From assembly GCF_017165765.1 (NCBI RefSeq), contig NZ_JAFGZD010000002.1, positions 367,383 through 431,382 on the forward strand: a stretch of 64,000 nt of DNA, given 5' to 3'. Below, piece after piece: positions 8,940-18,671 of this stretch. How positions within the stretch are numbered: position 1 is the stretch's first letter; every line of letters begins with the position of its first letter. This stretch comes from Pseudomonas capsici. Lineage in GTDB: Bacteria > Pseudomonadota > Gammaproteobacteria > Pseudomonadales > Pseudomonadaceae. The notes beneath the pieces are model-generated. The model did not search any database. It was not told the DNA's origin and saw only the letters and a list, made by a program, of their open reading frames with translations. The translations under genes and the position numbers were made by a program.

Positions 8940-9194
8940 ATGGTCGAAGACGTCGAACTCAACCGCCTTTATTGGCACAGCCGCCGCGGCATGCTTGAAC
9001 TGGACGTACTGCTGGTACCGTTTGTCCGGGAAGTCTACCCGCAATTGAATCAGGAAGATCGTGAGCTTTATCGTCGCCTGCTCACTTGCGAGGATCAGGA
9101 CATGTTCGGCTGGTTCATGCAACGCGCCGAGTCGGAAGATCCCGAGTTGCAGCGCATGGTTCGCATGATTCTGGACCGTGTCCAGCCCAAGTGA
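8940..9194 (+). CDS. sdhE: Succinate dehydrogenase flavinylation factor SdhE
   Basis: An 84-residue protein of the SdhE/YgfY family (PF03937), which promotes covalent attachment of FAD to SdhA and FrdA. The diagnostic RGxxE motif is seen as RRGMLELD at residues 15-22, and the five-helix length is typical. The ATG at 8940 is preceded by GAGGAG at 8928-8933, which decides against longer frames. It overlaps the following ygfX by 17 bp, the same sdhE-ygfX pair seen in enterobacteria and Pseudomonas. Confidence 0.95.
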   Translation: MVEDVELNRLYWHSRRGMLELDVLLVPFVREVYPQLNQEDRELYRRLLTCEDQDMFGWFMQRAESEDPELQRMVRMILDRVQPK

Positions 9195-9642
9195 CGGCTT
9201 CGAGTGCCACTGGCAGGCTTCGCGCCTGCTGCTGGCCGGGTATCTGAGCGTTCAGTCACTGGCGCTCGCTGCCCTGTTCTGGCTCGATATTCCCGGCTGG
9301 GCTTCTGTATCTGGCGTTGTGCTGTGTCTTGTCCATGGGTTGTGGGTCGTTCCACGGTCGATTCTGCTCAGTCACCGTTCGGCAGTGACGGCCTTGCGAC
9401 GTGATCGCAAGGGATGGCAATTGTGGAGCGAACAGGAGGGCTGGCAGCCCGTGCAGCTCTGTCGCGACAGCCTGGCTTTGCCGTGGATCGTCATTTTGCG
9501 CTTTCGTCCCGTAAAAGAGGGGCGAGTGGCGCGCTATGTGAAAAGCATCTGCATCCCGCGTGACGCGCTGACGCCGGATACCCACCGACGCCTGCGCGTA
9601 CGCTTGAAATTCAGTTCGCGTAGGTGGGCGGTACCAGAATAG
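9178..9642 (+). CDS. ygfX: YgfX/CptA-type membrane protein
   Basis: A 154-residue protein of the YgfX family (PF07254). Two close hydrophobic helices at about residues 17-55 form a hairpin, followed by a soluble basic domain. In E. coli the homologue has been described as a toxin acting on FtsZ/MreB and also as a partner of SdhE, and both roles are debated. The GTG start at 9178 lies within sdhE, a 17-bp overlap, so translation is coupled. The 3' end overlaps the convergent nadB by 32 bp, which is unusually long. Confidence 0.85.
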   Translation: MSSPSDGFECHWQASRLLLAGYLSVQSLALAALFWLDIPGWASVSGVVLCLVHGLWVVPRSILLSHRSAVTALRRDRKGWQLWSEQEGWQPVQLCRDSLALPWIVILRFRPVKEGRVARYVKSICIPRDALTPDTHRRLRVRLKFSSRRWAVPE

Positions 9643-11227
9643 TGTCCAGGGCCTGGGGCAGCATGTCCGGGTAATCCAGGGTGTAATGCAGGCCGCGGCT
9701 TTCCTTGCGCTCCATGGCCGAGCGGATCATCAGTTCAGCCACCTGTGCCAGGTTGCGCAGTTCGATCAGATCGCGGCTGACTTTGTAATTGCTGTAGAAC
9801 TCATCGATCTCATCGAGCAGCAGGCGAACCCGGTGCTGGGCGCGTTGCAGGCGCTTGTTGGTGCGCACGATGCCGACGTAGTCCCACATGAAGCGCCGCA
9901 ACTCGTCCCAGTTGTGCGCAATGATCACGTCTTCGTCCGAATCGGTCACCTGACTGGCATCCCAGGCGGGCAGGTTGTCCGGCATCTGGATATCGGTCAG
10001 TTGCTTCTCGATGTCCGCCGCTGCCGAGCGTGCGTAGACAAAGCATTCGAGCAGCGAGTTGCTGGCCATGCGGTTTGCGCCGTGCAGGCCGGTGAAGCTG
10101 GTCTCGCCAATGGCGTACAGGCCGGGCACGTCGGTGCGTCCCTTGTTATCGACCATCACGCCGCCGCACGTGTAATGCGCGGCCGGCACTACCGGGATCG
10201 GTTGTCGGGTGATGTCGATGGAGAATTCCAGGCAGCGCTCGTAGACCGTCGGGAAGTGGCTCTTGATGAAGGCTTCAGGCTTGTGGCTGATGTCCAGGTA
10301 GACGCAATCGATGCCCAGGCGCTTCATTTCATGGTCGATGGCCCGGGCGACGATGTCCCGTGGGGCCAGTTCGGCGCGCTCATCGAAGCGCGGCATGAAG
10401 CGTTCGCCGTTGGGCAGCTTGAGATACGCGCCTTCACCCCGTAACGCTTCGGTGATCAGAAAACTCTTGGCCTGCGGGTGATACAGGCAGGTCGGGTGAA
10501 ACTGGTTGAATTCCAGGTTGGCGACCCGGCAGCCCGAGCGCCAGGCCATGGCGATGCCGTCGCCACAGGCGCCGTCCGGGTTGCTGGTATAGAGGTAGAC
10601 CTTTGCTGCGCCACCCGAGGCCAGAATGGTGAAGCGGGCACCGTAGGTGTCGACTTCTCCGGTCTTGCGGTTGAGTACGTAGGCGCCCAGGCAGCGCTGG
10701 CCTGTCAGGCCCAGGCGTCGCTCGGTGATCAGGTCGATGGCGGCACGCTGATCCAGCAGTTCGATATTCGGGCGTTTGCTGGCCTGTTCGAACAGGGTCT
10801 TGAAAATTGCGGCTCCGGTCGCGTCGGCCGCGTGGATGATGCGGCGATGGCTGTGGCCGCCTTCGCGGGTCAGGTGGAATTCAAAACCGCTTTCTTCGTT
10901 GTCCGAGTATTCGCCGCGGGTGAACGGTACGCCCTGATCGATCAGCCACTGGATGGATTCACGGCTATGTTCGACCGTGAAACGCACCGCTTCTTCATTG
11001 CACAGGCCGCCACCGGCGTTGAGGGTGTCTTCGACATGAGACTGTACGGTGTCGGTGTCGTCGAGCACGGCCGCGACGCCACCCTGGGCCCAGAATGTAG
11101 AGCCATTGGCCAGATCGCCCTTGCTCAGGACCGCGATGCGCAAATGTTCGGGAAGGGTCAGCGCCAGACTCAATCCTGCCGCGCCGCTGCCAATCACCAG
11201 TACATCGTGCTGAAAATGTTGACTCAT
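9611..11227 (-). CDS. nadB: L-aspartate oxidase NadB
   Basis: A 538-residue flavoprotein that oxidises L-aspartate to iminoaspartate, the first step of de novo NAD synthesis in the cytoplasm. The N-terminal FAD site [13 protein letters not shown] is at residues 11-23. The substrate region [20 protein letters not shown] near 120-140 and the active-site HxxxxY and R segments ([25 protein letters not shown]) are present, with the typical three-helix C-terminal domain. Length is normal. It is divergent from algU across 585 bp, as in P. aeruginosa. The last 32 bp overlap ygfX on the other strand. Confidence 0.96.
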   Translation of the reverse strand: MSQHFQHDVLVIGSGAAGLSLALTLPEHLRIAVLSKGDLANGSTFWAQGGVAAVLDDTDTVQSHVEDTLNAGGGLCNEEAVRFTVEHSRESIQWLIDQGVPFTRGEYSDNEESGFEFHLTREGGHSHRRIIHAADATGAAIFKTLFEQASKRPNIELLDQRAAIDLITERRLGLTGQRCLGAYVLNRKTGEVDTYGARFTILASGGAAKVYLYTSNPDGACGDGIAMAWRSGCRVANLEFNQFHPTCLYHPQAKSFLITEALRGEGAYLKLPNGERFMPRFDERAELAPRDIVARAIDHEMKRLGIDCVYLDISHKPEAFIKSHFPTVYERCLEFSIDITRQPIPVVPAAHYTCGGVMVDNKGRTDVPGLYAIGETSFTGLHGANRMASNSLLECFVYARSAAADIEKQLTDIQMPDNLPAWDASQVTDSDEDVIIAHNWDELRRFMWDYVGIVRTNKRLQRAQHRVRLLLDEIDEFYSNYKVSRDLIELRNLAQVAELMIRSAMERKESRGLHYTLDYPDMLPQALDTILVPPTYAN

Positions 11228-11540
11228 CTATGAATTCTGCCTTTGGCGGCCATCAGGTTCTGTGATTTCAACACGTTTTTACGCCGGGCCACGGATCGGG
11301 TTGCCAGGCTGGATTTTGCTCTGTCATGCAGTTCGTGCTGAAACGGCAACAGGCCCTAGTATAAGTAAGGGGGTATCGGCACAATAGCCTCGCCTTTATG
11401 GCAATGTGAGACTATTGCGGTGCAGGATTGTGCTCCAGTCCATGACGTCATGCATACCGTTTTCCATTGGGTCGGTTACCACGGCTGCGGCATTGGCCTG
11501 ACCCGGGGGAAAGTGTCTTTCGCCTGCGATTGAAGCTTGG

Positions 11541-11567
11541 GAACTTTTAATGAGGCCTATGCTCAAT
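11541..11567 (+). promoter_or_regulatory. Candidate distal AlgU (sigma-22) promoter
   Basis: GAACTT at 11541-11546, a 16-bp spacer, then TCAAT at 11563-11567. This fits the known AlgU/RpoE consensus GAACTT-N16/17-TCtgA in spacing and in both boxes. It lies about 245 bp before algU, and P. aeruginosa algU is known to have several promoters, some AlgU-dependent. Confidence 0.55.
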
Positions 11568-11726
11568 AGCGGGTTGCCTATAAAGGAACAGCGCCGGTCT
11601 GCACCAAGTCGATCGATTATCGACAGTGGAGCTGGCGACAAGACTATTCACGCAGCCGACTATGTTCGAGCTGCGTTTTTCGTGCAGGCCATATCACTGT
11701 CTGCAGGAAACTTGCTTGGAAGGGGA

Positions 11727-11753
11727 GAACTTTTGCGAAAAGCCCGAGTCTAT
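11727..11753 (+). promoter_or_regulatory. Candidate proximal AlgU (sigma-22) promoter
   Basis: GAACTT at 11727-11732, a 16-bp spacer, then TCTAT at 11749-11753, about 60 bp before the algU start. It has the same spacing as the distal copy and fits autoregulation of algU by its own product. Confidence 0.65.
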
Positions 11754-11812
11754 GTTTGCAAGCCTGAACAATGGTTGATGCAACACCCCTCCAGGCTCAA
11801 CGAGGAGTGTTC

Positions 11813-12394
11813 ATGCTAACCCAGGAAGAGGATCAGCAGCTTGTCGAGCGCGTTCAGCGCGGTGACACGCGAGCATTTGATCTGTTGGTGCTGAAATATC
11901 AGCACAAGATTCTAGGGTTGATCGTGCGATTCGTGCACGACACCCATGAGGCTCAAGACGTTGCACAGGAAGCCTTTATCAAGGCTTACCGTGCACTAGG
12001 CAACTTTCGCGGTGACAGCGCCTTTTATACATGGCTGTACCGTATCGCCATTAACACGGCGAAAAACTATCTGGTATCGCGCGGTCGGCGTCCACCGGAT
12101 AGCGATGTAAGGTCTGAAGATGCGGAGTTCTACGATGGCGATCATGGCCTCAAGGACATCGAATCGCCAGAACGTGCATTGTTGAGGGATGAGATCGAGG
12201 GCACTGTCCATCGGACCATCCAGCTTCTCCCGGAAGATTTGCGCACTGCACTAACTTTGCGTGAATTCGATGGTCTGAGTTATGAAGACATTGCGAGCGT
12301 CATGCAATGTCCCGTTGGTACCGTGCGCTCCCGGATTTTCCGCGCTCGGGAAGCCATCGACAAAGCCCTGCAGCCGTTGTTGCAGGAATCCTGA
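11813..12394 (+). CDS. algU: Extracytoplasmic-function sigma factor AlgU (sigma-22, RpoE type)
   Basis: A 193-residue ECF sigma factor, exactly the length of P. aeruginosa AlgU. Region 2 (about 20-95) has LVLKYQHKILGLIVRF and DVAQEAFIKAYRAL, and region 4 (about 130-185) has LPEDLRTALTLREFDGLSYEDIA..GTVRSRIFRARE. It directs alginate, osmotic and envelope-stress genes and is held by MucA. The ATG at 11813 follows GAGGAG. An in-frame ATG 42 bp upstream has no site and would extend past the family start. It is followed by mucA after 32 bp. Confidence 0.97.
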   Translation: MLTQEEDQQLVERVQRGDTRAFDLLVLKYQHKILGLIVRFVHDTHEAQDVAQEAFIKAYRALGNFRGDSAFYTWLYRIAINTAKNYLVSRGRRPPDSDVRSEDAEFYDGDHGLKDIESPERALLRDEIEGTVHRTIQLLPEDLRTALTLREFDGLSYEDIASVMQCPVGTVRSRIFRAREAIDKALQPLLQES

Positions 12395-12426
12395 GACAGC
12401 GGCGATAGCCAAGAGAGGAAACCGCC

Positions 12427-13017
12427 ATGAGTCGTGAAGCCCTGCAGGAATCGCTGTCCGCAGTGATGGATAACGAAGCGGATGAGTTGGAATTACGTCG
12501 GGTACTGAATGCCATTGACGATGCCGAGACACGTGCCACATGGTCGCGTTACCAGGTAGCTCGTGCAGCCATGCATAAAGAGTTGCTGGTGCCTCATCTG
12601 GATATTTCGGCTGCTGTATCTGCCGCAATCGCCGATGAAGTCAGCCCGCTGAAGGTCGCTCGCGGCCCGTGGCGCACTCTGGGTCGTCTGGCCGTTGCCG
12701 CATCGGTAACTGTCGCCGTTCTGGCAGGTGTTCGTCTCTACAATCAGGACGAAATCGCCGGTGCCCAGTTGGCGCAGCAGGTTCAGCAGCCAGCCAATCT
12801 GTCCGTACCGCAGGTGAAAGGCCCGGCAGTTCTGGCCGGTTACACCGAGCCAACCGAGCAGACAGGCCCTATGGCCAATGGTGTCCTGCAAGGTCAGGCC
12901 GGTGAAGGCGATCAGCGTCTGCCTGGCTATCTGCGTCAACACGCTCAGGAAGCAGCGTTGAAAGGCACTGAAAGCGCGCTGCCCTATGCGCGTGCTGCAA
13001 GTCTGGAAAACCGTTAA
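12427..13017 (+). CDS. mucA: Anti-sigma factor MucA
   Basis: A 196-residue inner-membrane anti-sigma factor that binds AlgU with its cytoplasmic N-terminus (REALQESLSAVMDNEADELELRRVL) and spans the membrane once at about residues 84-102. The C-terminal half is periplasmic and binds MucB. The frame is intact, with none of the truncations that make P. aeruginosa clinical isolates mucoid. Regulated proteolysis starting with AlgW is the established release route. AGAGGAA precedes the start. Confidence 0.96.
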   Translation: MSREALQESLSAVMDNEADELELRRVLNAIDDAETRATWSRYQVARAAMHKELLVPHLDISAAVSAAIADEVSPLKVARGPWRTLGRLAVAASVTVAVLAGVRLYNQDEIAGAQLAQQVQQPANLSVPQVKGPAVLAGYTEPTEQTGPMANGVLQGQAGEGDQRLPGYLRQHAQEAALKGTESALPYARAASLENR

Positions 13018-13025
13018 GGAAGAGC

Positions 13026-13982
13026 ATGCGAGCCGTCCCGCTATTACCGCTTTTGCTCGGTGGATGGCTTGCCCTTCCCGCGCATGCTGACGATGCGCAA
13101 GACATGTTCAAGCGTCTTGCGCAAGCCAACCAGCAGCAGAGCTACCAGGGTACCTTCGTTTACGAACGTAACGGCAGCTTCTCCACTCACCGTATCTGGC
13201 ACAGTGTTGATAACGGTAAGGTCAGCGAGAGGCTGCTGCAGCTCGATGGTTCAGCTCAGGAAGTCTTGCGTGTTGACGGTCTGACACAATGTGTCAGTGG
13301 CACGCTTGTCTCAGGCGTTGCCAATCCCTCCGATTCGACTGCGCGTATTTTCGATACCCAAAAACTCTCGGCCTGGTACGACATGACGATTGTCGGCAAG
13401 TCCAGGGTTGCAGGTCGGGCGGCTACCATTGTGGCCATTACGCCCAAGGACCAGCATCGTTACGGTATCGAGTTGCATGTGGATAATGAAACCGGTCTGC
13501 CTTTGAAGTCACTTCTGTTGAGCGAAAAGGGGCAGTTGCTGGAGCGTTTCCAGTTTACCGAACTCGATACAGTCGCACCTTCCGCAGCGTCGCTGCAGCC
13601 CAGTTCCGATTGCAAGGCGGTGAGTGCTGTCAAGGCCAAGGCCGAGCATGCGAGCGCGCCTGTTGCATGGCGCTCCGATTGGCTGCCGCCCGGTTTCGAG
13701 CTCAGCAGCAGTGCCGCGCGCAAGGATCCTGCCTCGAAGGCGCTGGTCTCCAGCCTGATGTACAGCGATGGCCTGGCGCGCTTTTCCGTATTCATCGAAT
13801 CGGTGAGCGAAGGCGCAACTACGGATATCCGTACCCAGTTGGGGCCTACGGTTGCCGTATCGCGCAGGCTCACCACGCCGCGTGGAGTGGTCATGGTGAC
13901 GGTGGTCGGTGAGATTCCCATGGGGACCGCCGAACATGTAGCCCTGTCGATGCGCAGTGCCGATGTGCAGGCCAGCAAGTAG
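13026..13982 (+). CDS. mucB: Periplasmic regulator MucB (RseB family)
   Basis: A 318-residue periplasmic protein with a Sec signal peptide (residues 1-21, ending in LPAHA). It has the two RseB domains: a LolA-like N-terminal domain (about 25-200, with YQGTFVYERNG) and a smaller C-terminal domain (about 215-310). It binds the MucA periplasmic part, protects it from AlgW, and is thought to sense lipids and lipopolysaccharide. It starts 8 bp after mucA with AAGGAAG. In P. aeruginosa mucC would follow; here 313 bp without a gene follow instead. Confidence 0.95.
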   Translation: MRAVPLLPLLLGGWLALPAHADDAQDMFKRLAQANQQQSYQGTFVYERNGSFSTHRIWHSVDNGKVSERLLQLDGSAQEVLRVDGLTQCVSGTLVSGVANPSDSTARIFDTQKLSAWYDMTIVGKSRVAGRAATIVAITPKDQHRYGIELHVDNETGLPLKSLLLSEKGQLLERFQFTELDTVAPSAASLQPSSDCKAVSAVKAKAEHASAPVAWRSDWLPPGFELSSSAARKDPASKALVSSLMYSDGLARFSVFIESVSEGATTDIRTQLGPTVAVSRRLTTPRGVVMVTVVGEIPMGTAEHVALSMRSADVQASK

Positions 13983-14295
13983 CTCTCGCTGGACGTGCCA
14001 TCTTGGAAATGAAGTCAATGCCCGGGATGTATAAAAGGTTTCATCTTGGGCTCAATAACACGCCAGACCGCAGTTCACATGGCCTTGGGCAGGGATACTG
14101 AAATGTTTGGTGAGGTTTGCAAGTTGCAAAAACTCTCTTTTTTTTCTATAGGTCACAGCCTTGCAGCTCTGGCCTTTGTCGTTTCTGGGGCCGGAAAGCT
14201 GATCCAGGGATAGTGTCGCGTCCGAATGCGGCGCATGGTGTCTTTGATCAGTCGCTCTGTACTGCTTAACTTTGCTCGTTGTTAACGGGAGCCGT
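13983..14295 (+). other. Gap where mucC would be expected
   Basis: No open frame resembling MucC (about 150 residues, membrane) is present on the plus strand, and no remnant is visible by eye. The gap contains a possible sigma-70 promoter for mucD, TTGCAA at 14124 and TATAGG at 14147 with 17-bp spacing, beside a run of T. Absence of mucC agrees with the published P. syringae algT-muc arrangement. Confidence 0.65.
14124..14152 (+). promoter_or_regulatory. Possible sigma-70 promoter upstream of mucD
   Basis: TTGCAA at 14124-14129 and TATAGG at 14147-14152 are separated by 17 bp. Each box matches four of six consensus positions. It lies about 145 bp before mucD and would let mucD be expressed apart from algU-mucA-mucB. 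This is weak evidence by itself. Confidence 0.3.
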
Positions 14296-15723
14296 ATGTC
14301 GATACCACGCTTGAAATCTTATGTTTCGCTGATTGCCGCCATGATGATGCTCGGCCAGGTCGCTGTGGCTCAGGCCGAGGACTTGCCGGATTTCACTGGA
14401 CTGGTTGAACAGGCTTCGCCTGCGGTAGTGAATATCAGCACCCGTCAAAAAATGCCCGATCGTGCAATTGCCGGTCAGGTGCCCGATCTGGAAGGTCTGC
14501 CACCCATGCTGCGCGAGTTTCTCGAGCGCAGTATGCCGCCGGGGTCTCGTGCTCCTGGAAAGGGTGATCGCCAGCGCGAGGCCCAGTCGCTGGGTTCGGG
14601 CTTCATCATTTCCGGTGACGGTTATGTTCTGACCAATAACCATGTGATCGATGGCGCCGATGAAATCATCGTGCGTCTTTCCGATCGCAGTGAGCTGAAG
14701 GCCAAGCTGGTCGGTACCGATCCGCGCACCGACGTTGCTGTCCTGAAAATCGATGGCAAGAACCTGCCGACCGCCAAGCTGGGTAATTCCAACAAGCTGA
14801 AAGTGGGCGAGTGGGTACTGGCCATCGGCTCGCCGTTCGGCTTTGATCATTCGGTGACCAAGGGTATCGTCAGTGCCAAGGGCCGCAGCCTGCCGAACGA
14901 TACCTATGTGCCGTTCATTCAGACCGACGTAGCGATCAACCCGGGTAACTCCGGTGGTCCGTTGTTCAACATGGCCGGTGAAGTCGTGGGTATCAACTCG
15001 CAGATTTTCACCCGCTCGGGTGGCTTCATGGGGCTGTCGTTCGCGATTCCGATCGACGTGGCCATGGATGTCGCCAATCAGCTCAAGGCCAACGGCAAGG
15101 TCAATCGTGGCTGGCTGGGTGTAGTGATCCAGGAGGTCAACAAGGACCTGGCCGAGTCCTTCGGGCTCGACAAGCCTGCCGGTGCTCTGGTTGCCCAGGT
15201 GCTTGAAGATGGCCCGGCGGCGAAGGGTGGTCTGCAGGTTGGTGATGTGATCCTCAGTGCCAACGGTCAGCCGATTGTGATGTCTGCCGACCTTCCGCAC
15301 CTGATCGGCAACCTCAAGGACGGCAGCAAGGCCGAGCTTGAAGTGATCCGTGATGGCAAGCGCCAGAATCTGACCGTCACCGTCGGCGCACTGCCGGACG
15401 AAGGTCAGGAAATGGGCGCTGCCGGGCCGGGAGCCGAGCGCAGCAGCAATCGCCTGGGTGTTTCGGTGATCGAGCTGACCGCCGAGCAGAAGAAGAGCTT
15501 CGACCTCAAGGGCGGCGTGGTCATCAAGGAAGTGCAGGGTGGTCCGGCAGCCTTGATCGGTCTGCAACCAGGCGATGTCATCACTCACCTGAACAATCAG
15601 GCCATCGTTTCGGCGAAGCAGTTCACCGATGTGGCCAAGAGCCTGCCGAAGGATCGTTCCGTCTCCATGCGTGTTCTGCGCCAGGGTCGGGCGAGTTTCA
15701 TTACCTTCAAACTGGCTGAGTAA
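14296..15723 (+). CDS. mucD: Periplasmic serine protease/chaperone MucD (HtrA/DegP family)
   Basis: A 475-residue HtrA-type protease. It has a Sec signal peptide (1-27, ending in AQAE) and a trypsin-like domain with catalytic His116 (TNNHVID), Asp146 (RTDVAVL) and Ser219 (NPGNSGGP). Two PDZ domains follow at about 265-360 and 385-470. It degrades misfolded periplasmic proteins and dampens AlgU activity. The start at 14296 is supported by GGGAG and the signal peptide. Upstream in-frame ATGs would precede the signal. A terminator follows the stop. Confidence 0.96.
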   Translation: MSIPRLKSYVSLIAAMMMLGQVAVAQAEDLPDFTGLVEQASPAVVNISTRQKMPDRAIAGQVPDLEGLPPMLREFLERSMPPGSRAPGKGDRQREAQSLGSGFIISGDGYVLTNNHVIDGADEIIVRLSDRSELKAKLVGTDPRTDVAVLKIDGKNLPTAKLGNSNKLKVGEWVLAIGSPFGFDHSVTKGIVSAKGRSLPNDTYVPFIQTDVAINPGNSGGPLFNMAGEVVGINSQIFTRSGGFMGLSFAIPIDVAMDVANQLKANGKVNRGWLGVVIQEVNKDLAESFGLDKPAGALVAQVLEDGPAAKGGLQVGDVILSANGQPIVMSADLPHLIGNLKDGSKAELEVIRDGKRQNLTVTVGALPDEGQEMGAAGPGAERSSNRLGVSVIELTAEQKKSFDLKGGVVIKEVQGGPAALIGLQPGDVITHLNNQAIVSAKQFTDVAKSLPKDRSVSMRVLRQGRASFITFKLAE

Positions 15724-15743
15724 TCGACAGGTCTGACGAAAAG

Positions 15744-15767
15744 GGGCGGTAGATACCGCCCTTTTTT
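15744..15767 (+). terminator. Rho-independent terminator after mucD
   Basis: A perfect 7-bp GC-rich stem, GGGCGGT with ACCGCCC, has a 4-nt loop (AGAT) and is followed directly by six T. It lies 20 bp after the mucD stop and closes the algU-mucD operon. Confidence 0.92.
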
Positions 15768-15894
15768 GTGGATGTCTGCCGGATGGGAATTGTTCTGTAT
15801 AGCTCCGGGCGTGACGCCTCTTGCTTCCTTCAGGTACAATTCCCGGCTATTTTTCGGCGGGCAATCTGCCTGCAACCTTTTTGAGTGTTGATCC

Positions 15895-17691
15895 GTGAGT
15901 GATTTGAGTCATATCCGCAATTTCTCCATCATCGCCCACATTGACCATGGCAAGTCGACGCTGGCCGACCGCTTCATTCAAATGTGCGGTGGCCTGTCCG
16001 AGCGCGAAATGGAAGCGCAGGTCCTCGATTCCATGGATCTTGAGCGCGAGCGCGGGATCACCATCAAGGCCCACAGCGTAACCCTGTACTACAAGGCCAA
16101 AGACGGTAAGACCTACCAGCTGAACTTCATCGACACCCCGGGCCACGTGGACTTCACCTATGAGGTCAGCCGTTCCCTGGCGGCCTGTGAAGGCGCGCTG
16201 CTGGTGGTCGATGCCGGTCAGGGCGTGGAGGCACAGTCGGTTGCCAACTGCTACACCGCTATCGAGCAGGGCCTTGAGGTCATGCCGGTACTGAACAAGA
16301 TGGACTTGCCGCAGGCCGATCCCGACCGCGTCAAGGAAGAGATCGAGAAGATCATCGGTATCGATGCCACCGATGCCGTGGCATGCAGTGCCAAGAGCGG
16401 CATGGGCGTCGACGAAGTGCTGGAGCGTCTGGTTACCACCATTCCTGCTCCCGAAGGCAATATCGAAGACCCGCTGCAGGCGTTGATCATCGACTCGTGG
16501 TTCGACAACTACCTGGGCGTTGTGTCTCTGGTGCGTGTGCGTCATGGCCGCGTCAAGAAAGGCGACAAGATTCTGGTCAAGTCCACCGGCAAGGTGCACC
16601 TGGTCGACAGCGTCGGCGTGTTCAACCCCAAGCACACTGCAACCGCAGACCTGAAAGCCGGTGAAGTGGGCTTCATCATTGCGGGCATCAAGGACATTCA
16701 TGGTGCTCCGGTCGGTGACACCCTGACCCTGAGTTCCACTCCCGATGTCGACGTGCTGCCAGGCTTCAAGCGCATTCAGCCTCAGGTCTACGCCGGCCTG
16801 TTCCCGGTCAGTTCGGACGATTTCGAGGACTTCCGCGAAGCGCTGCAAAAGCTGACGCTCAACGACTCTTCGCTGCAGTACCTGCCGGAAAGCTCCGATG
16901 CCCTGGGCTTCGGCTTCCGTTGCGGCTTCCTGGGCATGCTCCACATGGAGATCATCCAGGAGCGCCTGGAGCGCGAATACGACCTCGACCTGATTACCAC
17001 TGCGCCAACGGTAATTTTCGAGCTGCAGCTCAAGAACGGTGAAACGATTTACGTCGACAACCCGTCCAAGCTTCCTGACCTGTCCGCGATCGAGGACATG
17101 CGTGAACCGATCGTGCGGGCCAATATTCTTGTGCCTCAGGAGCACCTGGGCAACGTCATTACGCTGTGCATCGAGAAGCGTGGCGTACAGCACGACATGT
17201 TGTTCCTGGGTACCCAGGTTCAGGTGAGCTATGACCTGCCGATGAACGAAGTTGTTCTGGACTTCTTCGATCGTCTCAAGTCTGTCAGCCGTGGCTATGC
17301 TTCGCTGGATTATCATTTCGATCGTTACCAGTCTGCCAATCTGGTCAAGCTCGATGTGTTGATCAATGGCGAGAAGGTCGACGCCCTGGCGTTGATCGTG
17401 CACCGTGACAACGCGCACTACAAAGGGCGTGCGTTGACCGAGAAAATGAAAGAACTGATTCCGCGGCAGATGTTCGATGTGGCAATTCAGGCTGCCATTG
17501 GTGGTCAGATTGTGGCGCGTACAACCGTCAAGGCACTTAGAAAGAACGTACTGGCCAAATGTTATGGCGGCGACGTGAGCCGTAAGCGCAAGCTGCTTGA
17601 GAAACAGAAGGCCGGTAAGAAACGCATGAAGCAGGTCGGCAACGTGGAAATTCCACAGGAAGCTTTCCTTGCAGTGCTCAGGTTGGAATAG
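15895..17691 (+). CDS. lepA: Elongation factor 4 (back-translocating GTPase LepA)
   Basis: A 598-residue ribosome-associated GTPase. The G motifs are [10 protein letters not shown] near residue 15, DTPGH near 82 and NKMD near 136. They are followed by domain II, two EF-G-like domains, and the LepA-specific C-terminal domain rich in lysine ([16 protein letters not shown]). The start is GTG at 15895, which places [14 protein letters not shown] at the N-terminus as in homologues. It is followed after 9 bp by lepB, the classical lepAB pair, and lies in the order lepA-lepB-rnc-era-recO-pdxJ. Confidence 0.97.
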   Translation: MSDLSHIRNFSIIAHIDHGKSTLADRFIQMCGGLSEREMEAQVLDSMDLERERGITIKAHSVTLYYKAKDGKTYQLNFIDTPGHVDFTYEVSRSLAACEGALLVVDAGQGVEAQSVANCYTAIEQGLEVMPVLNKMDLPQADPDRVKEEIEKIIGIDATDAVACSAKSGMGVDEVLERLVTTIPAPEGNIEDPLQALIIDSWFDNYLGVVSLVRVRHGRVKKGDKILVKSTGKVHLVDSVGVFNPKHTATADLKAGEVGFIIAGIKDIHGAPVGDTLTLSSTPDVDVLPGFKRIQPQVYAGLFPVSSDDFEDFREALQKLTLNDSSLQYLPESSDALGFGFRCGFLGMLHMEIIQERLEREYDLDLITTAPTVIFELQLKNGETIYVDNPSKLPDLSAIEDMREPIVRANILVPQEHLGNVITLCIEKRGVQHDMLFLGTQVQVSYDLPMNEVVLDFFDRLKSVSRGYASLDYHFDRYQSANLVKLDVLINGEKVDALALIVHRDNAHYKGRALTEKMKELIPRQMFDVAIQAAIGGQIVARTTVKALRKNVLAKCYGGDVSRKRKLLEKQKAGKKRMKQVGNVEIPQEAFLAVLRLE

Positions 17692-17700
17692 TCAGGTCCT

Positions 17701-18555
17701 ATGTCACTAAATTTCCCGCTGTTGTTGGTCATCGCAGTCTTTGTCTGTGGCGTGCTCGCACTGATCGATCTGGTTTTCCTGGCGCCTCGTCGCCGGGCCG
17801 CCATTGCGACCTATCAGGGCAGTGTCAGTCAGCCGGACATCGCGGTTGTTGAGCAATTGAACAAAGAGCCTTTGCTGGTCGAATACGGCAAATCGTTCTT
17901 CCCGGTGCTGTTTCTCGTGCTGGTGCTCCGTTCGTTTCTGGTCGAACCCTTCCAGATTCCTTCGGGCTCCATGAAACCGACGCTGGAGGTGGGTGATTTC
18001 ATCCTGGTCAACAAGTTCTCCTACGGCATCCGTCTGCCGGTGCTGGATCAGAAAGTGATCCAGATCGGCGACCCGAAGCGTGGCGACGTCATGGTGTTTC
18101 GCTACCCGAGCGACCCGAGCGTCAACTACATCAAGCGTGTAGTGGGCCTGCCGGGCGATCACATCCGCTACACCAGCGACAAGCGTCTGTTCGTCAATGG
18201 CGAGCTGGTTGCCAAGAAGCTGATCGGCAGCGAGCCGGGTACTCTGGGCAGTGCCGAGCTGTATGAAGAGCTGCTGGGCGATGTCGAGCACCAGATCCGT
18301 CAGGAAATGAGCCGCTACCGTGCACCGCCTGACAGCGAGTGGACTGTGCCGGCCGCCCATTACTTCATGATGGGTGACAACCGCGACAACTCCAATGACA
18401 GCCGTTACTGGGACGATCCGAACATTCCCAAGGACGAGCTGGGCATGGTTCCCGACAAGAACATCGTCGGCAAGGCGTTTGCTGTCTGGATGAGCTGGCC
18501 CGAGCCCAAGCTCAGCCACTTCCCTAACTTTTCCCGTGTAGGGCTGATCAAGTAA
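17701..18555 (+). CDS. lepB: Signal peptidase I LepB
   Basis: A 284-residue inner-membrane protease that removes Sec and Tat signal peptides. Two N-terminal membrane helices lie at about 5-28 and 66-82. The catalytic Ser90 is in PSGSMKPTL and the general-base Lys145 in YIKRVVGLPGD. The box MGDNRDNSNDSR near residue 223 is also intact. Length is typical for Pseudomonas. Confidence 0.97.
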   Translation: MSLNFPLLLVIAVFVCGVLALIDLVFLAPRRRAAIATYQGSVSQPDIAVVEQLNKEPLLVEYGKSFFPVLFLVLVLRSFLVEPFQIPSGSMKPTLEVGDFILVNKFSYGIRLPVLDQKVIQIGDPKRGDVMVFRYPSDPSVNYIKRVVGLPGDHIRYTSDKRLFVNGELVAKKLIGSEPGTLGSAELYEELLGDVEHQIRQEMSRYRAPPDSEWTVPAAHYFMMGDNRDNSNDSRYWDDPNIPKDELGMVPDKNIVGKAFAVWMSWPEPKLSHFPNFSRVGLIK

Positions 18556-18671
18556 TCAATGCGGCGCTGCTAGAACAGCGCCGTATCTCATTTGGGCTGG
18601 CCCGAAACGCTTCCGGTCGACAAGACATGTCGGTTGCGTGAACGGGCTATCCTTGGGGTCGAGGTCGAAAC

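Larger units (their letters stand above)
11228..11812. other. Divergent control region nadB-algU
   Basis: This 585-bp gap holds the nadB promoter on one side and the algU promoters on the other. Two GAACTT-type extracytoplasmic sigma promoters are visible and are listed separately. The short open frames in this region on either strand have no family resemblance or ribosome binding sites and are rejected. Confidence 0.6.

Noticed and set aside
14266..15588. A 440-codon minus-strand frame opposite mucD
   Set aside because: Shadow frame. mucD has signal peptide, catalytic triad and PDZ domains in the other direction.
15847..17418. A 523-codon open frame on the minus strand opposite lepA
   Set aside because: It is a shadow of a highly GC3-biased gene. 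The product has no family resemblance and lepA is certain.
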